From: Lewinellaceae bacterium
GTDB taxonomy: Bacteria > Bacteroidota > Bacteroidia > Chitinophagales > Saprospiraceae
Reading direction: 5' to 3'
Assembly (NCBI GenBank): GCA_024644235.1
Contig: JAHELJ010000005.1
Location: 46,134-110,133 of the forward strand
Length of the DNA: 64,000 nucleotides
A program made the translations under genes and the position numbers. The stretch's first letter is position 1. Each line of letters begins with the position of its first letter. This document shows, in pieces, positions 1-8,542 of this stretch. A model generated the notes under the pieces. That model was given only the letters and a program-made list of their open reading frames with translations, was not told where the DNA came from and searched no databases.

Positions 1-282
1 TTGAGCCTCTTCTTCCAGCTGCTTAGGAGATAGCTCGCCTTGTTGCTCCTTTCGTTGCAAATCCTGATATTTCTTCTGAAACTCTTCGAGCATCCCTTGT
101 CCTTTCTTTTGCAACTGTTTTTGTAATGCCTCGAGATTGGCATTGGCTTGTTTCACCTCCGGAATTTCTTGGAGGAGTGTGACGGAATTGAGGTAACCAA
201 TCTTTTGTGCTGAGGCAAAAACAGCAAAGCTCAATACAAAAGCAGGAACCAACAAATATTTTAGTAATGGACTCATTTTCAT
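1..282 (-). CDS. OmpH/Skp family outer membrane protein chaperone (3' part missing)
   Basis: Periplasmic holdase of the Skp (OmpH) family, which keeps unfolded outer-membrane proteins soluble on their way to BamA. The visible 94 codons begin with a signal peptide (MKMSPLLKYLLVPAFVLSFA, cleavage near ASA-QKIGY) and continue into the typical opening of the mature protein (QKIGYLNS) and a Gln/Glu/Lys-rich coiled-coil segment (LQKQLQKKGQG, EEFQKKYQDL). The reading frame is open to base 1, so the C-terminal half lies outside the window. The start at 282 is the first of two ATGs (282 and 276). It lies directly downstream of a second Skp paralogue on the same strand, a common tandem arrangement in Bacteroidota, usually behind bamA. 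Family call is firm; individual role of each paralogue cannot be told. Confidence 0.85.
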   Translation of the reverse strand, partial: MKMSPLLKYLLVPAFVLSFAVFASAQKIGYLNSVTLLQEIPEVKQANANLEALQKQLQKKGQGMLEEFQKKYQDLQRKEQQGELSPKQLEEEAQ

Positions 283-335
283 CCCTTTTAGCTTTAAAAA
301 ATGGTGCACAAAAATAGAATTTTTATCGAAGTAAT

Positions 336-845
336 CTAGTTCTTAAGCATTCGCAGTACATCTTCGGTTTTGTCATATCTATCGTTGGAAAAAATAACGC
401 CAGCATTACCAGCCTTATCCAGAATAATGTCATAGCCCCTTTCATTGGCATAATCCTGAATGGTAGCGTAGACTTTGTCCTGTACAGGAGCCACCAATGA
501 TTGTCTTTTCTGAAACAATTCGCCTTCCGGTCCGAATTTCTGACGCTGGAGTTCGCGTACTTCTTTCTCCTTCGTCATGATCTCTTCTTCCTTCTGACGT
601 TTCATATCATCGCTGAGCAGCACCAATTCTGCCTGGTATTTGTTGTACATGCTTTTGATCTTGTCATGCTCTACAGCTATCTCTTGTTGCCACACTTGAG
701 CTACATCATCAAGCTCCTCCTGGGCTTTCTTATATGCATCCATATTATCGAGGATGTAGGCTATGTCTACTACCGCAATTTTTTGGGCCTGTGAGAGGCC
801 AAAAGCTAAGAATGCAAAAGCAATAGTTAGGAAAAATGATTTCAT
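336..845 (-). CDS. OmpH/Skp family outer membrane protein chaperone
   Basis: Second Skp/OmpH-type periplasmic chaperone, 169 residues, near the usual length of 160-190. Signal peptide MKSFFLTIAFAFLAFGLSQA followed by QKIAVVDIAYIL, the conserved first beta strand of the Skp body, then long charged helices (EEEIMTKEKEVRELQRQK) that form the tentacle coiled coil, and a C-terminal GYDIILDKAGNAGVIF strand typical of the family. The frame is open eight codons further upstream (to 869), but the start at 845 puts the hydrophobic signal immediately after the Met, so it is preferred. It is followed 53 nt later by the other Skp paralogue, with which it probably forms a transcription unit. Confidence 0.88.
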   Translation of the reverse strand: MKSFFLTIAFAFLAFGLSQAQKIAVVDIAYILDNMDAYKKAQEELDDVAQVWQQEIAVEHDKIKSMYNKYQAELVLLSDDMKRQKEEEIMTKEKEVRELQRQKFGPEGELFQKRQSLVAPVQDKVYATIQDYANERGYDIILDKAGNAGVIFSNDRYDKTEDVLRMLKN

Positions 846-1129
846 TATACTTGGTTTATTATCAATCAATTAAATCCAGAAAAATCGAAATTCAAAATTA
901 CAATTTTATGTTTTGGTTTCGTTCTAATGACTTGAGATCTATCTCATTTGTTACAGGCAGTTTTGTGAATACGATCACCTCAAAAATCACTTATACTTAC
1001 ACTATCAAGACGTTACACTTGGCAAATCTGCTTATACATGGTTTTCTTTAACTCATGTTTAACGAAAAACTTAATGAAATTAACGAGTAGGACTTGCCGA
1101 AATAATCATCCTAAATTTTTGCCATTGCC

Positions 1130-2764
1130 ATGATAAAGAAAGTCCGTGGAAACATCGTTGATATTCATTCGCGATCGATATTCTCAGGTGAAATACACAT
1201 TGATGGAGACACCATCAAAGAGGTGATTCATCAAGATCACGACGTGAACACATTTCTACTACCAGGGTTCATCGATGCTCACGTGCATATTGAGAGCTCG
1301 ATGTTGGTACCATCTGAATTCTCAAGACTTTCTTTACCACACGGCACGGTAGCCACCGTTTCCGATCCTCATGAAATCGCAAATGTCTTAGGAGTCAAAG
1401 GGGTTGAATACATGATTCAAGATGCATCTTCCGTACCCCTGAAGATATATTTCGGCGCACCCTCTTGCGTACCAGCCACTCCATTTGAACAAGCAGGAGC
1501 AGCAATTGGAGTGGACGACATCGAAAGGCTTCTGCAAAACCCGGCTATAAAATACCTGGCTGAAATGATGAACTATCCTGGTGTGCTGCATAAGGACAGT
1601 GAAGTGATTGAAAAAATCAGAAAAGCCCAGAATGTTGGTAAACCGATCGATGGTCATGCCCCCGGACTTAGAGGTGATATGATGCGAGATTATTTCAATA
1701 GCGGAATCAGTACTGACCACGAATGCTTTACCTTGGAAGAGGGTTTGGAAAAAGCACAAGCAGGCGTGCACATCCTGATTCGCGAGGGTAGCGCTGCAAA
1801 GAACTTCAATGCCCTGATCCCGATCTTGAAATCCCATCCAGAACAGGTCATGTTCTGCTCTGATGATAAGCATCCGGATGATTTAGTAGAAGGGCACATA
1901 AATCAGATCGTCACCAGAGCCCTAGAGCTTGGTTATGATCTATTTGATGTATTGCGGGCAGCTTGCTTGAATCCCATACTTCACTACGGACTTGAAGTCG
2001 GCACCCTGTGCCAGGGTGACAAGGCAGATTTTATTAGAATCACTGATCTTGAATCATTCCACGTGGAGGAAGTTGTCATTGATGGGGAAAAAGTGGTGGA
2101 AGAGGGACAGGTGCTATTTTCCAGCTCCAAACCATTGATGATAAATAACTTCAGGGCTCAGAGATGCAATGAGGCAGATTTCAGAATAACCAGGCGGAAA
2201 GGTGCTTGTAAGGTGATTAGGGCAATTGATGGAGAATTGATAACGGAATCATACAAGGTGGATCCGCCAGGAGAAGTGCCGTATATTCTGGCAGACCCCC
2301 AAGCTGACGTGCTTAAGCTAGTAGTATTGAATCGGTATTACCCGGCCTCTCCGGCCCTAGCTTTGATAAACGGTTTTGGACTGAAGACGGGTGCAATTGC
2401 TTCGTCGGTGGCGCATGATTCGCACAACATTATCGCCGTGGGCACTGATGATAGCATGATAGCTGAATGTGTCAATCTCATTGTCATCAGCACAGGAGGA
2501 ATTGCTGCTGTATCAGGTGACGAAAAACATATTCTTCCCTTACCGGTAGCCGGAATTATGACTATCGAAGATGGTCACAAGGTAGCCAGAAACTATGCAA
2601 GGATCGATCATTTTGTAAAATCCGGATTAGGCAGTAAGCTGACTGCTCCATTCATGACTTTATCTTTCATGGCTTTGCTTGTAATTCCACAATTAAAACT
2701 TAGTGATCAGGGCTTGTTTGACGGATCAGCTTTTAAGTTCACTACACTGTTTGATTCTGATTAA
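1130..2764 (+). CDS. ade: Adenine deaminase (Ade/AdeC type)
   Basis: Amidohydrolase-superfamily enzyme that deaminates adenine to hypoxanthine in purine salvage, cytoplasmic. 544 residues, the usual length. The metal-binding HxH lies in PGFIDAHVHIESS (His51, His53) and is followed by the characteristic SDPHEIANVLG segment, a GHAPGL motif and the CSDDKHPDD motif carrying further metal ligands; the C-terminal Ade-specific domain contains VAHDSHNIIAVGT. All of these are standard for adenine deaminase rather than cytosine deaminase or dihydroorotase. The gene is monocistronic and its 3' end overlaps the convergent rsmG by 23 nt. About 280 nt of AT-rich DNA separate it from the divergent Skp gene and must hold both promoters. 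Confidence 0.95.
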   Translation: MIKKVRGNIVDIHSRSIFSGEIHIDGDTIKEVIHQDHDVNTFLLPGFIDAHVHIESSMLVPSEFSRLSLPHGTVATVSDPHEIANVLGVKGVEYMIQDASSVPLKIYFGAPSCVPATPFEQAGAAIGVDDIERLLQNPAIKYLAEMMNYPGVLHKDSEVIEKIRKAQNVGKPIDGHAPGLRGDMMRDYFNSGISTDHECFTLEEGLEKAQAGVHILIREGSAAKNFNALIPILKSHPEQVMFCSDDKHPDDLVEGHINQIVTRALELGYDLFDVLRAACLNPILHYGLEVGTLCQGDKADFIRITDLESFHVEEVVIDGEKVVEEGQVLFSSSKPLMINNFRAQRCNEADFRITRRKGACKVIRAIDGELITESYKVDPPGEVPYILADPQADVLKLVVLNRYYPASPALALINGFGLKTGAIASSVAHDSHNIIAVGTDDSMIAECVNLIVISTGGIAAVSGDEKHILPLPVAGIMTIEDGHKVARNYARIDHFVKSGLGSKLTAPFMTLSFMALLVIPQLKLSDQGLFDGSAFKFTTLFDSD

Positions 2765-3374
2765 TGATCAGAAGATACTTTTGGTCGTAGTAGTGTTCCT
2801 CAAAATAACTGGTAAGGGAAATCTGCTCAATTGTAAAATCGTGGGTGTGAGCTTGTAATTCTTTTCTCAGGTCACCTCCCTTGAGTAATACAATCTTTGA
2901 TTTTGGCGATAGAAGGAGTGGCCTGCACCACCTGATCAATTTGGAAAGATCTGCTACAGCACGAACAATAATATGGTCAAATTTGTCGGAAAGGCTTTCG
3001 GCCCTGGCATGTTGCGCAGCGACATTGCCCAGCTTTAGCTCGGCCACTATAGCATTTACGGCTTCAATTTTTTTTCGCGTCCCATCGATCAATGTAAAAT
3101 TGATTTCAGGATAGTATACTGCCAGAGGAATACCAGGAAAGCCGCCCCCTGTACCAAGATCCAACACGTGATCTCCAGGTTTGAGCCCACCCCATTTGGC
3201 AATAGCCAGGCTGTGCAGTACATGATGTGTATATAAGCCTTCGATGTCCTTTCTGGAGATGAGATTTACTCTTTCGTTCCAATAGCGGTAAAGAGGGCCC
3301 ATGGCGGCAAACTGATCAATCTGATCATTCGTCAGGTCGGGAAAATATTTTTGGATACTGCAGTCTATCGCCAT
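2742..3374 (-). CDS. rsmG: 16S rRNA (guanine(527)-N(7))-methyltransferase RsmG
   Basis: Class I SAM-dependent methyltransferase (GidB) that makes m7G527 in 16S rRNA. 210 residues, normal size. The SAM-binding motif VLDLGTGGGFPGIPLA is at about residues 70-84, preceded by YWNERVNLISRKD, a signature of RsmG, and followed by LIDGTRKKIEAVN and HARAESL. The start at 3374 overlaps the end of the upstream glycosyltransferase by 10 nt, so the two are probably translationally coupled in a minus-strand operon whose first gene begins at 5316. Its 3' end overlaps the convergent ade gene. Confidence 0.95.
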   Translation of the reverse strand: MAIDCSIQKYFPDLTNDQIDQFAAMGPLYRYWNERVNLISRKDIEGLYTHHVLHSLAIAKWGGLKPGDHVLDLGTGGGFPGIPLAVYYPEINFTLIDGTRKKIEAVNAIVAELKLGNVAAQHARAESLSDKFDHIIVRAVADLSKLIRWCRPLLLSPKSKIVLLKGGDLRKELQAHTHDFTIEQISLTSYFEEHYYDQKYLLIINQNQTV

Positions 3375-4447
3375 TGATAACCCGGTCTTCGTATCATTAG
3401 GAGAAATGTAAGTGGATAATATAGTAAATACATTAAATCAAAAATCGGCATCAATAATGGTAGTGGTTGGGATATCTGACGAAAAGCGTGGAGCGTTTTA
3501 AAGTAGATGATGAAAATACGCAGAACATAGAGGGTTAGAACGATCCAAATCCATGGAGTAAAGACCAGCAAGATGGCGGTGGCAAGGAATAGCCAATGAC
3601 TTAAGGCAATCAAAGTCAATAGTATCTTGTGTGCGATCTTATAATGATAAGAGACGGAGAAGTGTCGAATCTTTTGCTGTAAAAAGGTTTTCCAATTCGA
3701 CACTGCCGGTGAAGTGGTCATAGCCGAGGGACAAGCTGCTGTGGTTGTGTTTTCACGTGTGGCTGCATGATTGACCAATAGATCATCATCCCCGCTTGAT
3801 TCTTCGAAATAATGTCCCGGAAGACAGTCAAATATTTCTTTTCGGTAGGCGATATTTCTACCAACGCCCATGTAGGGCATTCCTTTTGATGCCATGGACA
3901 TGTATAAAACAGTGATATAGATGACATCAAAAGCATGAAAATGAGAGGCAAAACCGGCCGCAGGAATCACCGGAGATGCTCCCAGCACCATTTTCTTCCT
4001 TTCAGTTAAGGAGGCAGTCATACTAGCGATCCAGTGCGAAGTCAGGGGACGGCAGTCTGCGTCTGTTAGCAACAAATCCTGAAATCTCGAAGCAGCCAAT
4101 CCAGCCTGTATGGCCATTTTTTTCCCATGAGTGCCTTCGGGGAGCGATAACACAACCAATTGGCCACTAAATTTTTTCATAAATGCACTCAAAACCTTCG
4201 GGGTTTGATCGGTGGAATGATCATCCACGACTATGACTTCAAACTCATGATACTCCTGATCCAGGACTAATGGCAGATTTTGGGCGAGAGCCGAGGCCTC
4301 ATTCTTGGCGGCTATGATCACCGAGACTCCCGAGTTCTTCGTGGTTAATTGGTCCTGAGATTTCACCACAGGTGCAATCAGAAAGATCCAGACAATTCCT
4401 TGAGCAATTGCACAGAGAATAAAAATCAGCGTAAGCACAATGGTCAC
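3365..4447 (-). CDS. Membrane-anchored family 2 glycosyltransferase
   Basis: Inverting GT-A glycosyltransferase, probably acting at the cytoplasmic face of the inner membrane on a lipid-linked or envelope polysaccharide. 360 residues. An N-terminal membrane helix (residues 4-27) leads into the GT2 core: SVIIAAKNEA at about 42-51, VIVVDDHSTDQT, and the metal/nucleotide-binding TDADCR at about 128-133. The SGDDDLLVNHA segment fits the catalytic-acid region (ED/DD motif). The C-terminal 100 residues contain several hydrophobic helices. The acceptor and sugar cannot be deduced. It starts exactly at the last base of the upstream gene (1-nt overlap) and overlaps rsmG at its end, so it is the middle gene of a three-gene operon. 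Confidence 0.85.
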   Translation of the reverse strand: MTIVLTLIFILCAIAQGIVWIFLIAPVVKSQDQLTTKNSGVSVIIAAKNEASALAQNLPLVLDQEYHEFEVIVVDDHSTDQTPKVLSAFMKKFSGQLVVLSLPEGTHGKKMAIQAGLAASRFQDLLLTDADCRPLTSHWIASMTASLTERKKMVLGASPVIPAAGFASHFHAFDVIYITVLYMSMASKGMPYMGVGRNIAYRKEIFDCLPGHYFEESSGDDDLLVNHAATRENTTTAACPSAMTTSPAVSNWKTFLQQKIRHFSVSYHYKIAHKILLTLIALSHWLFLATAILLVFTPWIWIVLTLYVLRIFIIYFKTLHAFRQISQPLPLLMPIFDLMYLLYYPLTFLLMIRRPGYQWR

Positions 4448-5316
4448 TATACCTCAAGAGATTGTTGCTGGTCAGCAGCGCTGAGTGCGGTCATCGGATC
4501 TATTCCAAAGTACTCAGCCATGGCATCATATGAGGTACTGGAATACATCTTATATCTCACTGGAAAAATAAAGAAATAGGTTATGGCCACTGCATCCCAA
4601 TTAATGTAGGATTCAGGTAGACCAATGTACTCCACGACATCTTCATTCTTAAAGCCACTGATTTCAGCGAGTTTATCTATCTCTACTTTGAGTTCTGGCA
4701 TGTCTTTAAGCATCACGACTTTAGACCACTCATACATTGCTGAATTAAAATACTCTTGTGGGTATCTGAATGCCTTCATGAAATGATCACCGCTGAATAT
4801 CAACACATGATCTTGGACGTAAAGTTCTGAAGTGTGAAGGTCGTTAGGAAATTGCGGAGTGGGAAAAGGGTGTCGATAAATCACAATGTTTTGAAAATCA
4901 TCGAACCGGCTATGCCAGTCGGTTCTAAAAGCAGTAAGCATAAACGCCGAAATTGCGACCACGGCCTTTAAGTCCTCGGGTACTTTATCAAATCCCTGGG
5001 GCATGAAGTTGGCGGTTTTCATGTAGGTACTTACCCGGCTGTCGAAAGCGCTTCGTTGTTCAGGACTAAGGCAGGCATAAAGTGGCATATGATCATTGAT
5101 GAACCGCACCATGCCTTTAGGAAGTTTTTGTGGGTAGCGATTCAGATACCAGCGGTCAATCTCAGGATGTATTACATAGACGACGGCCACGGCAATGATA
5201 AGTGGGATTAATAGGTAGGAATATTCGGGATAGCCAAAAACATAACACACGAGCAAAACTATACCCACCAAGGCAAGTAATGGAATAATTATCAACTTCG
5301 ATAGATGCATGTTCAT
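4447..5316 (-). CDS. MtfA-like membrane protein lacking the zinc ligands
   Basis: 289-residue protein with two N-terminal membrane helices (about 8-28 and 34-50) and a soluble domain that reads like the MtfA zinc-peptidase fold: LSPEQRSAFDSRVSTYMK, the VAISAFMLTAF helix, NIVIYRHPF, and a C-terminal AVAITYFFIFP...MAEYFGIDP that matches the MtfA ending AV-S-EYFF-P...QF--QDP. In MtfA the active site is HEFAH with a later Glu in EYFF. Here the equivalent positions read YEWSK (195-199) and TYFF (Thr246), so both zinc His and the third ligand are replaced. I infer a non-catalytic relative. First gene of an operon with a glycosyltransferase and rsmG. The homology call rests on motif reading by eye and is moderately sure. 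Confidence 0.6.
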   Translation of the reverse strand: MNMHLSKLIIIPLLALVGIVLLVCYVFGYPEYSYLLIPLIIAVAVVYVIHPEIDRWYLNRYPQKLPKGMVRFINDHMPLYACLSPEQRSAFDSRVSTYMKTANFMPQGFDKVPEDLKAVVAISAFMLTAFRTDWHSRFDDFQNIVIYRHPFPTPQFPNDLHTSELYVQDHVLIFSGDHFMKAFRYPQEYFNSAMYEWSKVVMLKDMPELKVEIDKLAEISGFKNEDVVEYIGLPESYINWDAVAITYFFIFPVRYKMYSSTSYDAMAEYFGIDPMTALSAADQQQSLEV

Positions 5317-5342
5317 AGCTCAACTAAAATTCAATCTGTTTG

Positions 5343-5373
5343 TTTGGCCTGTGCAAAAAGAATTCTAAATTTG
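5343..5373 (+). promoter_or_regulatory. Bacteroidota-type promoter of tRNA-Phe
   Basis: A -33 element TTTG at 5343-5346 and a -7 element TAAATTTG at 5366-5373 are separated by 19 nt, an exact match to the TTTG-N19-TAnnTTTG consensus used by the primary sigma factor of Bacteroidota. The -7 box ends 28 nt before the tRNA, leaving a short 5' leader. Confidence 0.6.
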
Positions 5374-5401
5374 CAATCCCTTCAAAATCAGGGGCGTCGT
5401 T

Positions 5402-5474
5402 GGTACCTTAGCTCAGTTGGTAGAGCACAGGACTGAAAATCCTGGTGTCCCCAGTTCGATTCTGGGAGGTACCA
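5402..5474 (+). tRNA. tRNA-Phe (anticodon GAA)
   Basis: 73-nt cloverleaf: acceptor arms GGTACCT (5402-5408) and AGGTACC (5467-5473) with discriminator A at 5474; D arm GCTC/GAGC; anticodon stem CAGGA (5428-5432) / TCCTG (5440-5444) around loop CTGAAAA, anticodon GAA at 5435-5437; T arm CCCAG-TTCGATT-CTGGG (5450-5466). The CCA end is not encoded. The gene stands alone, with its own promoter and a following terminator. Confidence 0.97.
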
Positions 5475-5498
5475 CAAAAATAAACCAAAAAACACTTC

Positions 5499-5541
5499 AA
5501 TCAGGTTGCTTGTGTACTTACAGGCAACCTGATTCTTTTTT
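5499..5541 (+). terminator. Rho-independent terminator after tRNA-Phe
   Basis: Perfect 11-bp inverted repeat AATCAGGTTGC (5499-5509) / GCAACCTGATT (5524-5534) with a 14-nt loop, followed by a T-rich tract (CTTTTTT). It lies 25 nt behind the tRNA. Confidence 0.8.
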
Positions 5542-5603
5542 CTTTCAACAGATGTGCCAAACTTGGCAACACATGATAATTATATCTTATATTTAAAGCC
5601 ACC

Positions 5604-6107
5604 ATGAACTTCAGTACGACCTACCCTTCTCCTATTGGCAAAATACTTATTGAAGCCTCCGAAACTGGCATAAGGAAAGTGACTTTTGTCGATGACAGTT
5701 GGCCGGATTCAGAACATCCGGAAGAGCTGCTCAATTGTATTGATCAACTTGATGAGTACTTTTCCGGATCCAGAGTTTCTTTTGATCTCAATGTTGATTT
5801 GTCGACGCTACCACCTTTTCACCAAGAAGTGCTGCGTCTCGTGAAGACTATCCCATATGGAAAAACAAGGTCGTATGAGCAGATTGCATGCTTTCTGGGC
5901 AATCCCAAGTTGGCCAGGGCAGTGGGGCAGGCAAACGGGAACAATCCAATTGCAATAATTATTCCCTGTCACCGAGTGCTTGGTAAGAAGGGGGACCTCA
6001 CCGGCTATGCTCATGGGTTGTCGATCAAAATGAAATTGCTACAACTGGAAAACCCGAAAAATTACCTACCCCAAATCAAGCTGTTTCAAGAAGTCTCAGC
6101 AGGCTAA
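5604..6107 (+). CDS. ogt: Methylated-DNA--protein-cysteine S-methyltransferase
   Basis: Suicide DNA-repair protein that moves the methyl group of O6-methylguanine (and O4-methylthymine) to its own cysteine. 167 residues. The acceptor motif IIPCHRVLG is complete, with Cys122; the preceding helix-turn-helix carries the recognition Arg in LARAVGQANGNNP, and IPYGKTRSYEQIA is the standard entry to the DNA-binding domain. The short N-terminal domain lacks the Ada regulatory half, so this is the Ogt type. Transcribed alone; its last bases overlap the convergent apaG by 4 nt. Confidence 0.95.
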   Translation: MNFSTTYPSPIGKILIEASETGIRKVTFVDDSWPDSEHPEELLNCIDQLDEYFSGSRVSFDLNVDLSTLPPFHQEVLRLVKTIPYGKTRSYEQIACFLGNPKLARAVGQANGNNPIAIIIPCHRVLGKKGDLTGYAHGLSIKMKLLQLENPKNYLPQIKLFQEVSAG

Positions 6108-6490
6108 TTTAGTTTGAAGGGAGCGATCAATTCAAAAGCAGGAATATCTACTTGAAACAACGAACGATCGTCAAGCCTCATCATGGTGTAATATCCATGC
6201 ATCTTTCCCACAGCTGTAGATAGCGGACACCACGAGCTGTAGTCATGGAGCTGTCCCGGTTCGAGAATTGGCTGTTTGCCAATGACTCCATCTCCTTCGA
6301 CTTCCTTGACCATTCCTGAAGAATCGAAAATAAACCAGTGTCTTCTCAGGAGCTGGACGGTGTGCTCGCTCAGATTTTCGATCGCGATCTGATATGAATA
6401 GAGGTAGCGGCTATCCACTGGATTAGAATGCACTGGCTCATAATGAGCCACCACACTGATTTTTATTCCGTTGGTGATAAGGGCATCCAT
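6104..6490 (-). CDS. apaG: ApaG domain protein
   Basis: 128-residue ApaG protein, a small fibronectin-III-like beta-sandwich whose loss in enterobacteria affects Co/Mg resistance and Ap4A metabolism; its molecular role is not settled. Conserved features: YSYQIAIENLSEHTVQLLRRHWFI, the VEGDGVIGKQPILEPGQ segment with the GxGxxGxxP motif, and the YSSWCPLSTAVGKMHGYY block. It lies 6 nt behind gmk on the same strand, so it is likely the last gene of the yicC-gmk-apaG unit. Confidence 0.93.
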   Translation of the reverse strand: MDALITNGIKISVVAHYEPVHSNPVDSRYLYSYQIAIENLSEHTVQLLRRHWFIFDSSGMVKEVEGDGVIGKQPILEPGQLHDYSSWCPLSTAVGKMHGYYTMMRLDDRSLFQVDIPAFELIAPFKLN

Positions 6491-6496
6491 ATTACA

Positions 6497-7090
6497 TCAT
6501 TCCTCTTCATCTCTTTCAAATATAAATTCTTCTGTGATCAGTTCCGCTTCTTTTAGTGCAACATCCAGCAAATCATTCACAAGTATCTTGTCAAAAGTAG
6601 TCTCATAAGAGAGTTCTTTTTTAATTCTAGTGATACGTTTGCGGAAACTGGCACTGGTCTCAGTCTGTCTGCCCCTCAATCTTCTGACCAGCTCCTGGAA
6701 GGAGGGAGGCTTAATAAAAACAGTAAGACAACTTGGGCCATAGACCTTTTTAATATTAGTTGCACCCCGCACATCAATATCAAAGATGATATGCTTTTCA
6801 AGTTGCCACAGACGTTCTACCTCTGATCGAAGAGTCCCATAGAATTGTCCATCGTATACTTCCTCCCACTCCAGGAAGGCATCAGATGATATCTTTTGCT
6901 TGAATTCCTCAGTTGACATGAAGTAATAATCGATTCCTTCCTTTTCTTTGGGGCGAGCAGGTCGATTTGTTGCCGAGACCGAAAAAGCCAGCTCTGGATA
7001 AGTTTTGATAAGATGTTTGACAATTGTCGTTTTTCCAGCTCCGGATGGTGCCGTGATGACCAATAATTTGCCAGAAAATGTGGAAGTCAT
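6497..7090 (-). CDS. gmk: Guanylate kinase
   Basis: Phosphorylates GMP to GDP with ATP, essential in nucleotide metabolism. 197 residues, typical. P-loop APSGAGKTTI at about residues 14-23; GMP-binding residues in SVSATNRPARPKEKEGIDYYF; adenylate-binding LRGRQTE. It starts directly at the end of the yicC gene (7091) with no intergenic space, the common yicC-gmk pair of many bacteria. Confidence 0.97.
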   Translation of the reverse strand: MTSTFSGKLLVITAPSGAGKTTIVKHLIKTYPELAFSVSATNRPARPKEKEGIDYYFMSTEEFKQKISSDAFLEWEEVYDGQFYGTLRSEVERLWQLEKHIIFDIDVRGATNIKKVYGPSCLTVFIKPPSFQELVRRLRGRQTETSASFRKRITRIKKELSYETTFDKILVNDLLDVALKEAELITEEFIFERDEEE

Positions 7091-7966
7091 CTATAGGACG
7101 TTGGCGACCTGCTCTTTGATTTTTTCTAACTCGTCTTTCATTAGAACAACAAGCCGCTGGATATCTGAAGAATATGCTTTGGCACCGAGAGTATTGATCT
7201 CACGGCCAATCTCTTGGCTTATGAAATTGAGTTTTTTGCCTTTTGCGGGATGCTCCAAAGCCATCTCCAGAAGAAAGTAGTCACAATGCTGAGCCAACCG
7301 AACCTTTTCTTCACTAATGTCTATCTTCTCAAGATAGAATAGGACCTCCTGCTCGAATCGATTCTCATCGATGTTTTCTTTCTGCATGTATTCCTCCATA
7401 TTGTTCGACATTCGATTTCTTATTCGTTCCACACGATGGGTCTCGAAAGGATCTACCTGTTCGAGATGTGATTGAATGTTTTCAATATGTTGAGTTAAGG
7501 CTGCTTTTATGCTTTCACCTTCAGCTTTTCGATGCGCTATGATTTTTTCAAGAGCACTGTTTAAACATGCCTTTACTACTTCCCAGTCTTCGTCATTAAG
7601 CGGATCCTCTGGAGTCGAGACCACCTCGGGCAATTTGAGTATAGCACTTAGCAGATCGCCCTCCTGCATCTCGAGTTCATCGGTAATTTTCCTAAGCTGA
7701 TTATGATAGTCTTTGAATAGGGCTCGATTTATGTTGTAAACTTCTCCACCTTCTTCATTTTGATAAGTAAATGTGGCTTCCACCTTTCCCCTCAGCAGTT
7801 TATCATGGATATGTTTTCTTATCCACATCTCCTTCTCATAAAAATTGGAGGGTAAGCGAAGTCGTAAATCAACAAACTTACTATTGAGTGTTTTCAGTTC
7901 TACCACGATGCTCTTATCTCGAAGTGGCGCAGCCACTCTGCCATAACTTGTCATTGAAAGGAGCAT
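7091..7966 (-). CDS. YicC/YloC family endoribonuclease
   Basis: 291-residue YicC family protein. Members are reported to be endoribonucleases acting on small RNAs in enterobacteria; the function in Bacteroidota is untested. N-terminal MLLSMTSYGR is the family's near-invariant start, followed by ELKTLNSKFVDLRLRLP; the C-terminal DUF1732 part contains RLAQHCDYFLLEMALEHPAKGKKLNFISQEIGREINTLGAK in pieces (acidic/His residues of the active site). The frame is open to 8005, but the start at 7966 matches the conserved N-terminus and is chosen. Immediately upstream of gmk. Confidence 0.92.
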   Translation of the reverse strand: MLLSMTSYGRVAAPLRDKSIVVELKTLNSKFVDLRLRLPSNFYEKEMWIRKHIHDKLLRGKVEATFTYQNEEGGEVYNINRALFKDYHNQLRKITDELEMQEGDLLSAILKLPEVVSTPEDPLNDEDWEVVKACLNSALEKIIAHRKAEGESIKAALTQHIENIQSHLEQVDPFETHRVERIRNRMSNNMEEYMQKENIDENRFEQEVLFYLEKIDISEEKVRLAQHCDYFLLEMALEHPAKGKKLNFISQEIGREINTLGAKAYSSDIQRLVVLMKDELEKIKEQVANVL

Positions 7967-8227
7967 AAAGTCAATTTTGCTGTCAAAGATAGCTTTTGTA
8001 TCCATCCAGCCGGTTCGCGGGACATCACGTAATCAATGTGTTAGTAACTGGCCGGGTGCAAGGTGATTCACAAAAATCTGATTATCAACCGTCTGAAAGC
8101 CTGTAAAACAGGCAATTAGCCCTAAAAAATGATCGGCTTTATTTTTTTTTCTCAAATAAATTGCGAGCTTTGCCCTCGCTCAAAAAGAGACAGTTTTCAT
8201 TCATAAGTTGCTATAAACCAAATCATA

Positions 8228-8542
8228 ATGAGAAAAGCTGACCTCGTAACAGCCATATCGGAAAAAACGGGTGTGCCTAAAGTGGATGTCCTGGTGACAT
8301 TGGAATATTTTTTTACAGAGGTGAAGAATGCACTCGCCGAAGGTGAGAATGTTTACATACGTGGATTTGGATCGTTCGTAATTAAGAAGAGGGCAAAGAA
8401 GATCGGTCGGCATATTAAGAAGAATATTGCTATCGAAATTCCAGAACACTATATACCTTCTTTTAAACCAGCAAAGATTTTCGTTGATCAGGTTAAGGAA
8501 AATGTACATTCTATGCCTGATGAAGGGGATAGTAGTGAATGA
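8228..8542 (+). CDS. HU/IHF family DNA-binding protein
   Basis: Nucleoid-associated histone-like protein, 104 residues. Starts MRKADLVTAISEKTGVPK, with the beta-arm core VYIRGFGSFVIKKRAKKIGRHI and PSFKPAKIF, the standard HU/IHF DNA-bending saddle. The arm-tip Pro lies in EIPEHYIP-like sequence rather than NPxTG, so it is a divergent HU. A short acidic tail (MPDEGDSSE) extends past the usual 90 residues. Its stop overlaps the next start by 4 nt, so it leads the HU-TPR-(31-aa protein)-RNase E/G group. Confidence 0.93.
   Translation: MRKADLVTAISEKTGVPKVDVLVTLEYFFTEVKNALAEGENVYIRGFGSFVIKKRAKKIGRHIKKNIAIEIPEHYIPSFKPAKIFVDQVKENVHSMPDEGDSSE

Noticed and set aside
836..1051. 71-codon plus-strand ORF beside the Skp gene
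   Set aside because: AT-rich, low-complexity translation overlapping the Skp start region and its promoter; no family resemblance.
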